DNA of 64,000 nt. Source: Adineta steineri (lineage: Eukaryota; Rotifera; Eurotatoria; Adinetida; Adinetidae). Under the pieces are notes generated by a model. It was not told where the DNA came from. It saw only the letters and a list, made by a program, of their open reading frames with translations, and did not search any database. The stretch spans positions 124,001 to 188,000 of the forward strand of contig CAJNOI010000080.1 in the NCBI GenBank assembly GCA_905250115.1, in the 5' to 3' direction. Positions 12,761 through 29,842 of the stretch are shown here, piece by piece. A program made the translations under genes and the position numbers. Each line of letters begins with the position of its first letter. Position 1 is the first letter of the stretch.

Positions 12761-13621
12761 ATGTACAGTATTACTAGTATCATTCTTCTTATGATCGTAT
12801 CACTTTGTTATGGTCAAACTACAAATGAAGGACAATGTTTACCAGATACAGTTGATTTTGCTACTAAAGTAGAAAAATCATCTGTTGTTGTCTATGGAAA
12901 AGCAATGGCAAAAATAATGAATGATGGAAGTGATTCAATATTTCATATTTTTTTTCAAGTTGATTGTATTTTAAAAGGACCTGCAACATTACGACAAATT
13001 AATATAACAAATGCCGGTAAATAAATAAATAAATAAGAAATAATAAAATCAAATAATTTTTATTTTGTTTTAGGTCGTGTACCAGGTAAACAATATTGTC
13101 AAGAATTTCCAGTTGGTAGTGGTTATTCAATCGCTTTTCTTGAACCAATCGCATCAAATAAAACCACTCATAGAACATTTACTCCAGCTGATTTTGCTGA
13201 AATACGTGACGATGGAAATTCAACAAGTCAATTATTAGCTCGAACATGTAATCTTCATCGAATTGTACCACGTCAATCATTAGCATCAGTTAGTGATGTA
13301 TGTCCAGCTGTTGGTACTCATCCAATATGTCACGAAATTGTAAATACAACTATTGTTACACAAACTGAACTTGTTAATATAACAAATGTTATTTTATCTG
13401 ATGAAACAACAATGCTTACAAATATTGCTAATAAAACATTAGTTATTTCAGGTGAAGCTGATCGTTTAACACAACCAATTCATTCACCACAACAAGAAAT
13501 TGATGCTATTCGAGGTAAATCAAGTGTACATCAAGTTGATGTTGATAAAAGCAATAATGCAAAATCAATCACATTTAGTGTATTACTTATGGTTATTTCT
13601 ATGATCTTCTGTTCAAATTAA
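12761..13621 (+). CDS. Secreted or GPI-anchored protein of unknown family
   Basis: Two exons (12761-13016, 13074-13621) give about 267 aa. It starts with a clear signal peptide, MYSITSIILLMIVSLCYGQ, and ends with a hydrophobic stretch (SITFSVLLMVISMIFCSN) preceded by polar sequence. That fits GPI anchoring or a tail anchor. The ectodomain has about seven Cys, several N-glycosylation sequons (NITN, NKTT, NTT, NKT) and motifs such as QYCQEFPVGSGYSIAFLEP. This is loosely reminiscent of NTR/TIMP-like or growth-factor-like secreted domains, but I cannot name a family. Its ATG lies 392 bp after the ARL13B stop on the same strand. Confidence 0.8.
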
Positions 13622-14359
13622 AATATTTTTTTATTAACCTTTTTTTTTTCTCTCACTCTCTTCTACATCTATCTCTATTTATCCATAAATATATAGTTAA
13701 ATAATTTTATTTTAAAAACAAAACGAATTTCTTCTATTCTCTTATTTTTTTTCTCATTCACGTTTTTATTCGGAACGAAATTAATAAATCGATGAAAAAA
13801 TAACAAAAACAAGAATGTAAGGTGAACGAGAGGGAAATTTGTACTTCAATATACTCGCGTTTTTATCATTTTTATTCATCGATATTTTTATTATTTTTGC
13901 CTACGGACATTTTCTATTAAAAATTCATTTCAATAGTCTCATATTTATGTCTATATCATTATCATGACAGATATTATTTCTACCTATGCATTTATCAATA
14001 TAAGAAAAAATTCTAATATATATATAAACATTTATTTCTTATGATTTCATAGTTTGTCTATGTGGAAATATTTGATTCTATGGTAAAACTGCGACACCTG
14101 TGATGTTTAGAAGTGCTAGACTGGTAAATATCCTCTCCAATCAGTCACATGTTTGTTTAAGACAGCTGATAGATTCATTACCAGTATAACTTTATTCTAC
14201 CAACAGGAAGAAACAAAATACAGAACTATTTTCCATATATATGTGTATATATCTATGCTATACTATAAAACATGTCTTTTTCACGTGAAAAGGACAGCGT
14301 CGAATAAAAAATGTCAATCAATAACCTTGTGATTTGTTCTTTCATTTAGATTCTTAAAA
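13622..14359. other. Intergenic
   Basis: AT-rich spacer of about 740 bp between two + strand genes. Nothing further was recognised except T-rich tracts after 13622 that may form the 3' UTR. Confidence 0.5.
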
Positions 14360-15509
14360 ATGCATCTCGAAAAAACAACAACATCACTACAAGAACCTCA
14401 AATAGATCCTCATGATTTAATGTGTCCAATATGCATGAGTAAAAAAAATAATTTTTATTTTCAAATTTTTAAAATTTAAATTTTTTTCTCATTAAATTAG
14501 CTATTGCTGAAGATCCACATCTAACATCATGTTGTCATAGAATATTTTGTGCAAAAGATGCTAATCCAAATCGTTATGAAAATGGTTGTCCATTATGTCG
14601 TGAAGTCAATTATTCATTTCAACAATCTACTAAACATAAATTAATGCTCGATCAATTAACAATAAAATGTGATTGTTCAGAACGAATTGTTCCACATGAA
14701 TATGAACATCATATGGAACGATGTTCAAATGTTACATTTACATGTCCACATAATGTTTGTCGAGAAAAAGTATATTGAGATTTATTTTTTTTAAATTTAA
14801 TAAAAACATTATTTTCTAATAGAATGATTCAACAAAATATAATTCTCAACAACTTGTTAATCATCTTGCTCGAGCACATTGTGATGAAGTACCTGTTCTT
14901 GGTTCAACATATATAAATAAAAAATCTCTTGAACCCTATAAAAAAGCATCGGGAAAATATGATGATCTTGTTTCAACATTATATACAGTACTTTATCCGA
15001 AAATGATTGATATACAATTAAAAAATTCACCAAATATTCAAGAAACTTCACCAGTATTTCAATGTACATTAGGACATAAATTAATTGATGCTGATCGTAC
15101 TAAACGTAAACGAAAAAATGGTACAGTTTATTCAACACCGGGATTTAATTGTGATATATGTCATCGAACATTTTCACATGGTCAATCATGGCATTGTTCA
15201 TGTTCAGAAAGTGGTTTTGATAAATGTGTTGGTTGTATTGTTTTTCAATTATATGATATTGATAATGATATATTACAATTAGCAAGTCAAGATAATGAAG
15301 AACAACAACAACGTTATAGACGACAAACAATACGAAATACTGTACGTTTACCTCGAGGTTTATTTCGTCTATTGACTGGTAGTATGGATGAAGAAGATGA
15401 TGATGCTGATGCATTAGCATTACGACATCGCTCACCATTTTTAAGTCAACGTAGTACATTTGAAGGAACAGATGATGAAGAAATTGAAGTTAATCTCCGT
15501 GAAGATTAA
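14360..15509 (+). CDS. RING-finger protein, probable E3 ubiquitin ligase
   Basis: Three exons (14360-14438, 14501-14769, 14823-15509) give about 344 aa. The N-terminal RING is C3HC4-like: LMCPICM, DPHLTSCCHRIFCAKD, GCPLCRE. A TRAF-type Cys/His stretch follows (IKCDCSERIVPHEYEHHMERC, FTCPHNVC). After a middle region there is a second zinc-binding module (FQCTLGHKL, FNCDICHRTFSHGQSWHCSC, GFDKCVGCI) like the C1/ZZ-type modules that begin with 'GH'. The C-terminus is acidic (DEEDDDADALAL, GTDDEEIEVNL). It probably ubiquitinates unknown substrates. An acceptor-like TTTCATTTAG lies 10 bases before the ATG. Exact orthology is unknown. Confidence 0.85.
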
Positions 15510-16053
15510 TTAACAGTATTAATATATAAAAACCTTGATCCCGATAAATCATTTATATATGTAAATTTGCATTTTGTATATTTATTTTTTTTTCTTCTCA
15601 CTTGCATTTCTAACCTAGCTAATTGATTTATCATTGTTTAGTTTTTCCCCTTTTCCCATTTTTTTTTTGTTTCGACGATATATGTGACATATGATTTTTT
15701 TCTTCTTCTGTAAATATTTATAGATAGAAATGATAATAAAATTTTGATGTTTATTTTAGAATGAATTCATTTGTAGTCAATTCAATCAACTATAATTTTT
15801 TTTCTCCCTTGATAATTATATTCGGAAATTTGTTTTTTATTATTACTTGAAATTTCAGTTGATTATATACCAAAAGAAAAAAACATTATATTTACTTTTT
15901 TGCTTCTTTTTCTTTAACAACATTTGAAGATTTTCATGTATTTTATCAAGCAATGGAATAGAAAAAAAATAAAAATGTTTGAAGTATTAAGAAAAAGAAA
16001 GAAGAAGAAGAGAAAAAAAAGAAAGGATTGCTTGCTATTACAAATTATTCCGA
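15510..16053. other. Intergenic
   Basis: About 540 bp of T-rich 3' flank then A/G-rich sequence (AAGAAGAAGAAG near 16000) before the LRR gene. No gene seen. Confidence 0.5.
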
Positions 16054-18127
16054 TTGATTGAGAAGAAAGAAATGCAGAAAGTAAATAACAATACGATGCC
16101 AGTTTTACATGAAAATAATAATGATTTGGAATCCGGAGATTTCGATGATGATGATGATGAACCTAGTCAAGGTTTAGTTATTCGACGAACAACAAGTTAT
16201 TCTATTCGACCAGATAATAAATTATCAAAATCTTCCAATCGTGAAACATTAGAGACAATTGGAGTTAATCAAGCAATAGCATGTGCTTTAAAATCACATC
16301 CAAAAGCGTTTCATTATACACAAAAACAATTACAATATCTTCCTTCATCAATTAAATATCTTATTAAATGTAAAAATATACGTGAACTTGATTTACATGG
16401 AAATCAACTTAAATCATTACCTGATGAAATTGAAAATTTAAAATCAGTTGAAATTTGTAATTTAGGTAAAATTAATATTTTATTTCTTTTATATATAATC
16501 TAATCGATAGATGATCAGGTGAACTTCCTGATGCGAAGTGAATACAGGAAAATGATTAGAATATCATTGATAAATTTCTAGATATTTGCATGCAATATCT
16601 AATACGTTTCTACGGAAATTTAATTTTCATATTTCCGCACGAATTATTTTACATGATAAATCATATGTAAATTTGAACTGTATGCGTAGTTTTGATTTGA
16701 AAAATATTCCAAAATCTTTTTTTAACTAGAGTTATAAGAATTTTAATTTATCGAATAATATATATGAAAAACATTGCATGACAGTATTACGAGTTAAAAT
16801 CTGATTTACAAACGGAGCCAATTATAAATAGGATATCCTTGAAATAATACCTTTTTTCAAGGAAATCTAAAAGACTAAAGACTCACGAGGAATGACGTTG
16901 CGTACTACCCCTTACGAACACCTAACAGCGTGACCGGGTGTTTGGAATCAAAACTTTTTTGACGATTTTTCGCAGAACTTCGTAAAAGAGACTTTTTTTT
17001 AGAGATTTATGCCGGTAGATCCGAAATATCTTGAGGGTGTGGGTATGGGTATGCGGAAGTGGGCGTTAGTTAAGAGAAGATAGATACCCACACCCACCCA
17101 CGCCCACTTTCATACCCATACCCACTTCCACCCACACCCACCCATACCCACATTCACCCGCACCCAGATTTTCCTAATGCATAGAAAACAACTAATAATT
17201 TAATACAATTTTTTTTTCTTTGTATGAAAATAAATATATCTTTATTGAATAGCAAACAATCATTTTGAAACTATACCTGCTGCTCTTGGTAAATTATCTC
17301 GTCTTACAAAATTACTTTTATTTAACAATCATCTTGGTGATTTATCAACTTCATTAGTATTTTCTAAATTATCTAATTTACGTATTTTAAATTTAAATAA
17401 TAATTTCATAACACAATTACCAAATGATATTGGTTGTTTAGTTAATTTAGAAATTTTAACAATAGAACATAATCAATTAATAGAACTTCCACGTGAAATT
17501 GGTTTATGTATACGTTTAATTGAACTTCAACTTGGTTTTAATTCATTAACAAAACTTCCACTTGAAATTGGTTATTTAATAAATTTATCAAAACTTATCA
17601 TACATCGTAATAATCTTCTTGAAATACCTGAAAGTATAACAAATTTAAAAAATTCATTAAAAATCTTAGATATTGCTTGTAACAGTTTACGTATCTTCCC
17701 AAGTCAATTTTATACATTACAATTAAAAGAATTTCACAATGAACATAATCCATTCATCGAACGTGTACCAGTACATTCCGTACAAGAAAATGAAATATTA
17801 ACATTAAAAGAAATTTGTGCACGTCGTTCAATGTATGAATTATGTAATTCAACAGAAAATATTCAATCAAATTTACGTGATTATTTACAATACAATACGA
17901 AAGCTAAAGAGATTTTAATGCAATGCACTGAATGTCAACTTTGTCATAATTATTTTTTAAATACATGGTTAGAATGTGTTGAATTTATTGATGCACAACA
18001 AATATTTCCAAATATGAAAACGAATACAACACAAACAACAACAATTATACCACAACGTGTACTACTATGTTCATATAAATGTTTTAATAATCCTGATCAT
18101 AATTATTTTGGTGTTGCTTTTGTTTAA
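16054..18127 (+). CDS. Leucine-rich repeat protein with Cys-rich C-terminus (LRRC58-like)
   Basis: Two exons, 16054-16465 and 17253-18127, join as phase 1 (G|CA) to give about 428 aa. An acidic N-terminus is followed by about eight short LRRs of the SHOC2 type (LxxLxLxxNxLxxLPxxI), for example IRELDLHGNQLKSLPDEI and LEILTIEHNQLIELPREI. The C-terminal domain has CTECQLCHNYFLNTWLECVEF and LCSYKCF, which may bind metal. The LRR plus Cys-rich tail layout resembles LRRC58, a proposed Cullin-RING adaptor, but this is moderate. An in-frame ATG at 16072 could also be the start. The 787-bp intron contains a telomere-like tract. Confidence 0.78.
17032..17168. repeat. Degenerate (CCCACA/CCCATA)n tract, telomere-like, with inverted arm
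   Basis: GGGTGTGGGTATGGGTATG at about 17036-17054 is followed by the opposite strand type, CCCACACCCACCCACGCCCAC and variants, up to about 17166. The G-strand part can pair with the C-strand part (CATACCCATACCCAC). Units are 5-6 bases, near the bdelloid telomere repeat TGTGGG. It lies inside the LRR gene intron. Confidence 0.75.
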
Positions 18128-18269
18128 TTATGAACATAATTTAAACGACAAACAATACAATATATTCGATTTATTCTTATGTCGAAATCTCAATCGGCAT
18201 TTGTTGACTTTTATTTTATTTTTTAATGAGAATTTCCATTCCTTTCACACAAACGTTCTTTTTTTTTTA

Positions 18270-18286
18270 CACACACACACACACAC
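18270..18286. repeat. (AC)n microsatellite
   Basis: About eight AC units in the spacer between the convergent LRR and Hsc70 genes. Confidence 0.8.
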
Positions 18287-18352
18287 GCATACATATATAC
18301 TGATGTTTGATAATGAAAAAAAAAAGAAGATAAAAATAAAATAATTCGATTT

Positions 18353-20571
18353 TTAATCGACTTCCTAAAATAGAAAAAAGAAACGAAATATAAGCTTATC
18401 ATGTTTTTTTAACCTTTCGAATCACTTACTTCAATAGTTGGACCAGCACTGCCACCAGCGCCTGGTGGTGCTCCACCGGGACCACCTGGAAATCCACCTG
18501 GCATACCGCCAGGCATACCACCAGGTGCACCGCCAGCACCACCATAAAGTTTGGTCATAACTGGTGAACAGATTTTTTCAAGTTCTTTTAATTTATGTTC
18601 AAATTCTTCTTTTTCAGCAAGCTAAAAAAAGAAATAAATAAATAACAACATGAAAACATATATTTCCTTATTTTCTTACTTGATTGGCTTCCATCCATTT
18701 CAATGCTTCTTCAATTGTATCGGTTATTTTTTTCTTATCTTCAGCATCAATTTTATCTGCTAATTTTTCATCACCAATTGTTGTTTTCATATTGAAACAA
18801 TATGATTCAAGTGAATTTTTAGCAGAAATACGATCACGTTGTGTTTCATCTTCTTTTTTATATTTTTCAGCATCAGAAACCATACGTTCAATTTCATCTT
18901 TTGATAAACGTCCTTTATCATTTGTAATTGTAATTTTACTTTCTTTTCCAGAACTTTTATCCATAGCTGAAACATTCAAAATACCATTGGCATCAATATC
19001 AAATGTAACTTCAATTTGTGGTACACCACGTGGTGCAGGTGGAATTCCGGATAATTCAAATTTGCCTAATAAGTGATTATCTTTTGTCATTGCACGTTCA
19101 CCTTCATAAACTTGAATTAATACACCTGGTTGATTATCCGAATAAGTTGTAAATGTTTGAGTTTGTTTTGTTGGAATTGTTGTATTACGTTTAATTAATG
19201 CTGTCATAACACCACCAGCTGTTTCAATACCCAATGAAAGTGGTGCAACATCAAGTAAAAGTAAATCTTTAACATCTTCAGATTTATCACCTGTTAATAT
19301 AGCGGCTTGAACAGCGGCACCATATGCAACAGCTTCATCTGGATTAATAGATTTATTAAGTTCTTTACCGTTGAATAAATCTTGTAAAAGTTTTTGTACT
19401 TTTGGGATACGTGTTGAACCACCAACAAGAACAATTTCATGAATTTGTGATTTATCCATTTTAGCATCACGTAAAGATTTTTCAACTGGTTCAAGTGTTG
19501 AACGAAATAAATCAGCATTAAGTTCTTCAAAACGAGCACGAGTTATTGTTGAATAGAAATCAACACCTTCATGTAAAGAATCAATTTCAATTGATGCTTG
19601 TGATGATGATGATAATGTACGCTAAATAAAAAACAAAATTTTATTTAATATTTTTTGTATTTCAAATTAAATTCTATATATATATACCTTAGCACGTTCA
19701 CAAGCAGTACGTAATCGTCGAAGACCACGTTTATTATCTTGTAAATCTTTACCGTGTTTACGTTTGAATTCTTGAACAAAATGTGAAACCATTCGGTTAT
19801 CAAAATCTTCTCCACCTAAATGTGTATCACCGGCTGTTGATTTAACTTCAAAAATACCTTCTTCAATGGTTAAAATTGATACATCAAAAGTACCACCACC
19901 CAAATCAAAAATTAAAACATTTCGTTCAGCTGAAACTTTTTTATCTAAACCATAAGCAATAGCAGCTGCTGTTGGCTCATTAATAATACGTAAAACATTA
20001 AGACCAGCAATGACACCTGCATCTTTTGTTGCTTGACGTTGTGAATCATTAAAATAAGCTGGAACTGTAACAACAGCTTCGGAGACTTTTTTACCAAGAT
20101 AGGCTTCAGCAATTTCTTTCATTTTTGTTAAAACCATCGATGAAATTTCTTCAGGTGTAAATGATTTTGTTTCATTTTTATATTCAACTTGAATTTTTGG
20201 TTTACCACCATCACTAATAACTTTAAATGGCCAATGTTTCATATCAGCTTGGACAGTTGCATCTTCAAATTTACGTCCAATAAGACGTTTAGCATCAAAG
20301 ACGGTATTATTTGGATTCATAGCTACTTGATTTTTAGCTGCATCACCAATTAAACGTTCACTATCTGTGAATGCAACATACGATGGTGTTGTACGATTTC
20401 CTTGATCATTAGCAATGATTTCAACTTTTCCATGTTGAAAAATACCAACACACTATTTTACAAATAAAATAGTAAAATCAAGGATAAATTTGGTGTTGTT
20501 TTTTTTTTTATTTAACTTACTGAATAAGTTGTACCTAAATCAATACCGATAGCTTTGCGTACGTCAGCCAT
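18353..20571 (-). CDS. HSPA8: Cytosolic Hsp70 (heat shock cognate 70 type)
   Basis: Five exons: 20571-20521, 20452-19688, 19621-18680, 18621-18430 and a terminal coding piece 18364-18353. The product is 653 aa, as expected. It starts [17 protein letters not shown] (ATPase phosphate-1 motif) and has [31 protein letters not shown] and [13 protein letters not shown]. The substrate-binding domain and a Gly/Pro-rich [14 protein letters not shown] tail follow. The last full exon ends with ...GPTIE followed by a strong donor GTAAGT. The next acceptor TATTTTAG is followed by GAA GTC GAT TAA, which restores the cytosolic EEVD terminus. Without this small exon the reading would end VSDSKG and lose EEVD. 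It serves protein folding with Hsp40 and Hsp90/CHIP partners. Confidence 0.95.
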
Positions 20572-21511
20572 TATTTTTTAATGTTTTTAATGAATAAGAA
20601 AAAGAAGAAAAATTGTGCTAGTTGGAAATCTAAAAAGTTAAAGTTTTGAAAAAATGTAGGCAAAGATAAATATGTCTGATTATAAAATGGTTGCAGTCAG
20701 TACAACTACCAGCTTACTATATGTGAGCAGCGATAGTCGATGTAGTCGTAGAAGAGAAAAAGAAGAAGAAAAAATGGTCTACGATAAGATTCCAGACTGT
20801 TCGAGAAACATCTCGTAGCGTCAAATGGAGAAAGAAAAAGAAAATGGAGAAGAAGAAAAAAAAACCAACGAACGAAAATAAAAGAAACAATAGTGAGTGA
20901 GAGGAAGAACAGTAACGATGATGGCTATGTTGGATATTTTGCCCTCTAGCATGAAGAGAACACATTACGTCATTATATATATATACGATTCGGCGACTGA
21001 CTGCATGCACATTGTTACTTAGTAACAATTAGCAGAATTTTATAAATAAGATTACATATTGTTCGTTTAGATTCAAAAGAAAATCACATATATTTAAATA
21101 AATTTTGAATCATATGATTAAGATCTAAATTTTATTTTTTTTTCTTTTGTTTAATAACGAATAAAATGATTGATCATCATTGGTTTCACACAATCACTTA
21201 AAACGTAAATGAGCACAATACAAAAAAAAAACGATACACTTGAGTGAGACGAACAAAAAGAAAATGCGCAACGTGCTCCTAATATAATACTCGAATCAAT
21301 CTTTCATTTTAGAGTTTTTATTCAAATGAAAATGGAATGTAGATTTGTTCTTTTTTTTCCATTGATATATAAAAGAAAAACTGAAATAATTTCTACGAAC
21401 AAATGATAAGAATAAATGACAATGAGAGAGAGAGAAACATGCATAATCAATAATAATAAATATATAGAGAGAGAGATTGAAATGAACAGAAAAGAAAAAC
21501 AAACAAAGAAA
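20572..21511. other. Intergenic, Hsc70 promoter side
   Basis: About 940 bp upstream of Hsc70 and downstream of AP1G1. It contains the heat-shock-element-like site and a TATA-like TTTTATAATC on the minus strand near 20679-20688. GA-rich stretches lie at 20745-20890. No extra gene. Confidence 0.6.
20790..20807. promoter_or_regulatory. Heat shock element-like site upstream of Hsc70
   Basis: TTCCAGACTGTTCGAGAA reads as alternating 5-bp units TTC-nn-GAC-nn-TTC-nn-GAA, that is three exact and one mismatched HSF units. It lies about 220 bp upstream of the Hsc70 ATG. HSF trimers bind nGAAn arrays. Binding here is inferred. Confidence 0.6.
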
Positions 21512-26275
<4,764 letters not shown>

Positions 26276-28636
26276 GTTTTGTTTTTTGTTTCGATTTATC
26301 TAATTGATAATTTTTTTTACATATCTCTTAATAAAAATGAAAGGTGAGGAAAAGAAAACAAATATTATTTCATTTTATCATATGTGTCATTCGGTGTATT
26401 GATTTATCCAATAAAAATCTAAGCAGCCATTTTGTTGATCATCATCATCAATCGTAAATTAAAAAGATGGCGCTATTTTGAATAGATATTTAAAGTTTTT
26501 TTCTCATTTAATTTAATATTAGATAATGAATTAGACGAAATAATTATTATTTTAGAAGTTTCCATACTAATGATTTATTAATTAAGAAAAACAATTGAAC
26601 GATATATTGATTGAACCTATCGATATGAATATCGATGCTCATCAATCATTGAATTCTTGAGATCATAGGAAATAATTTAATCGTTATTGAATATTTTTTT
26701 CAAATGAAATATTTTAATCGAATAGTAAGTCGTAGCAGAATATACAGATACCATAGAAAATGATTGATGAGTTGTCAACATCAGACATTTCATAAGACTC
26801 GTAGTAAGTTTTAATCTTATATTTTATTAATCATTTTCTCATAAAAAATTCTATATAATTATTTATAATGAACAAATATTGTGATTAATAAATGAGAATT
26901 ATTTTAGTACTATTAATTGAGATAATCATTTACGAGATGTTTCACCGAAAAAAACAGAAATCTTAATTAATATTAAACATATTTATCGTTAGAGAAAAAA
27001 TAATCATGACATATAGTTACAAGGTTAGATCAAAGAACGTGCGTGAATGAATGTGTACGTTTATAGTCATTTTAATCGGATAAAACAATTTGGCTAATTA
27101 ATAGAATAATACTCGTCTATCGTATTATACGATAATCATCGATAAGATTATTGAGATTATTAATATGATGATATATCAAAAAATATATCTCTATTGGTAG
27201 TCTACCGTCATATATAATACATGGTGGATGTCCTTAGATTGATAAATTTTAATTACACCTCTAGAGACAACCTATGTTTAAAAGGCTAGAACGACAAGGA
27301 TACTGAATAGCGAACCATATTAGTTTACATTTGTATGAATACAGGCGATTTATAAATACCCCAGACAGATTTGAATAAAGACTCATTTTATGTATTTATT
27401 GGGACGTAGTAATCAAAACGGTGAAGTATAATAATTATCGTTAAGATGGTAACTACTAAAAACTAAGAGAATTTGCTTAGATTGGGTATATATATATTGA
27501 ATCAATTTAATACATTTTTTTATTTGTATTTAGAATAGGTAGTATAAGATTTACATTCTGTTAGTTTTAGCTACTTTATTTCTCAGCTATTATCATAGTC
27601 ATAAAAAAATTAGAAGACGAGAATGTTTTTTTGATGAATGCGATATATTAATATAATAGAAAAGCAGCCAAGCGGTTCGAAAGAATCATCCATAAATAAT
27701 ATATTAATATTCTGTTTTTGTTAATGCTATATGTTTTGAAATTAGCCCGGAAAGCTTAGTGATAACATTTGCTTATCAATGTAATTTGTCACATATGATT
27801 AACAATATTAAAAAAGATGTAGGAGACTGGGTTATCAAAGAATGTATGTCTGTGTCTTCAAGGCATATACAGAATTCTTCTTAGTTATTATTTCTGATAA
27901 GTTAAGACAAATTCTTCTCTTTTTTTCTTACATTTTAATAAACATTAAATTCCATTTTAATCAACTAATTTAATATAAAACTTCTTTATCTTCTTAATAA
28001 TATTTATATAATGCAAAATTAAGTAATTAATTTTTCTTTATTTATCAAAATTGTTTAGTTAATGACACATACTTTGTTCTTTTGTTAAGAATTTATTGTA
28101 GATGTTAAACATCCGATAATTACAAATACCATCATTATTATTATCTATTCGATAGAATAGAGGAAATAGATGGGTTCTTTCTTTTTTTTCTAAGTACAAG
28201 TTAAGTAAATCACGTACTCAAGAATATGATTACATGAAAACATGTGTTCAAGTATAATTATCAAGTGTATATGGTTACACTTTTACATCGGAAAATAATT
28301 AACCGCATAGTTTCATGTTCGATAATTGAAATACATACTGAAAATTTATTTTAATATAGAATATACCTTAATTAGAATTTGTAGTATTTGATACTTGAGT
28401 ACATAGACTAATATGAACATTCATTTGCTCGATGTAAATACTTTTCTTGATTCTGTTATTTGAGAATATATCTTGTTTCATATTATCTTATTCCGGGCAT
28501 TATTAATTAAACTCGTTCTTTTTTTCCTTCTATTGTCCATTCATCTATTATTTCAATGCATATACATATGTTCATTATCAATATATAAATGATGCTTGTT
28601 CATTTTAGATCTATTAAATAAAGTTATTAAATTACA
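26276..28636. other. Long intergenic region between AP1G1 and CCDC85-like gene
   Basis: About 2.4 kb of very AT-rich sequence between divergent genes. I find no ORF or exon with family resemblance, no tRNA-like structure and no clear terminal repeats. It probably contains the two promoters. Confidence 0.5.
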
Positions 28637-29767
28637 ATGAATGAGGTATTGCATGTTTAAAAAATTTATTGAAAAGGAAAAATCATTTTTGTTTCTAGTC
28701 CTTGATAGATGATCAGGAAGAAGAAAAAGCGATGAATCAAACTTCCTCATCATTAGCAAGTAATGATGATTTAAAAGAATTATGTATTTTACTTGATGAA
28801 GAACGTTATAAAATGCATGAATTAGCTGAACAATGGAAAATGTTTGGTACAAATACAATACGTAAACTAACATGTCAAATAGTTGATTATCAAAATAAAT
28901 TAAATGAACTTGAACAACGACAAATTTTACTTGTAAATGAAAATCAAACACTTAAATCATTTATCCAACAAATAATAATAAAAATAAATGAAAATGTAAA
29001 AAAACATTTTTTTTTTGTTTTTTTATGAAATTAAAATTTTATTTTTAGAAAAAAATTCAACGAAATGTTTCAACACAAACAAATGTTGAAAAACGTGAAT
29101 CATTTCGTTATTCATGTTTTCAAAAACCCAAACCAACTTATGATCGTTTAATACGAACAAAACTAACAAATCAACAAAAAATTCCAATAAAAAAATCAAT
29201 TAATGACCCACTTCAACAACAAATTTCTATCCAAAATATGTTTGATGCTATTAGAGTAATTCAATCTACATAAAATCAATATTTCAAATATATTATTTTT
29301 TCTTTTTTCTTTCTTTAAAGACAGCTGAAGTTTATGAATCAATTGAAAATATGACTGGAAATGCTAATGATACAGAAAAAAAATTACTTAAAGAATTTTG
29401 TAATGTAAGTTTAACAGTTTTTTCAAAAAATAACATTTGCTTTCTATAAATACATACTTTTTATTCTCGATCAAGGACAAGAGAAAACGCATAAAGGCTT
29501 TTATTTTGCTCGACTTTCTACAAAAAAAAAATCTTTTGCTGTTGTTTATTAGCAATCAGATCTTTTTCTTTCTGATTTAATGCATTCTTTTTAATAGTAT
29601 GAATAGTAACTAATGAATATATATATATTGTTCGATATTGGACCGTATTTGTTTTTTTTTAATATAATAATGAAATTATTGATCTAAACTTAATCTTTAC
29701 CTGTTTTTAGTTTGTTTGGAAATATCTTGAAGATCGGTCAAAACCGAATAGTAGTTGTCTATTATAA
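28637..29767 (+). CDS. CCDC85: CCDC85-family coiled-coil protein
   Basis: Exons 28637-28645 (nine coding bases, MNE), 28699-28995, 29049-29255, 29321-29404 and 29711-29767 join in phase to about 221 aa. The core LKELCILLDEERYKMHELAE, QWKMFGTNTIRKL and LNELEQRQILLVNENQTLK matches the CCDC85/DIPA pattern (paired helices with 'ELC.LLD..R...LA..W..FG'). The C-terminus LKEFCNFVWKYLEDRS resembles the conserved CCDC85 tail 'CNVVWRKLGD'. CCDC85 proteins act at adherens junctions and interact with catenins. The 9-nt first coding exon is inferred. Codons from 28702 on are more certain. The intron before the last exon (29405-29710) is longer than usual. Confidence 0.8.
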
Positions 29768-29842
29768 TAACATTACAAGTGATTTTTTTCTCACTTTTTT
29801 TTGTAGTCAGATTAATCGTATCTTTTTTTTTTGATTATTTGT

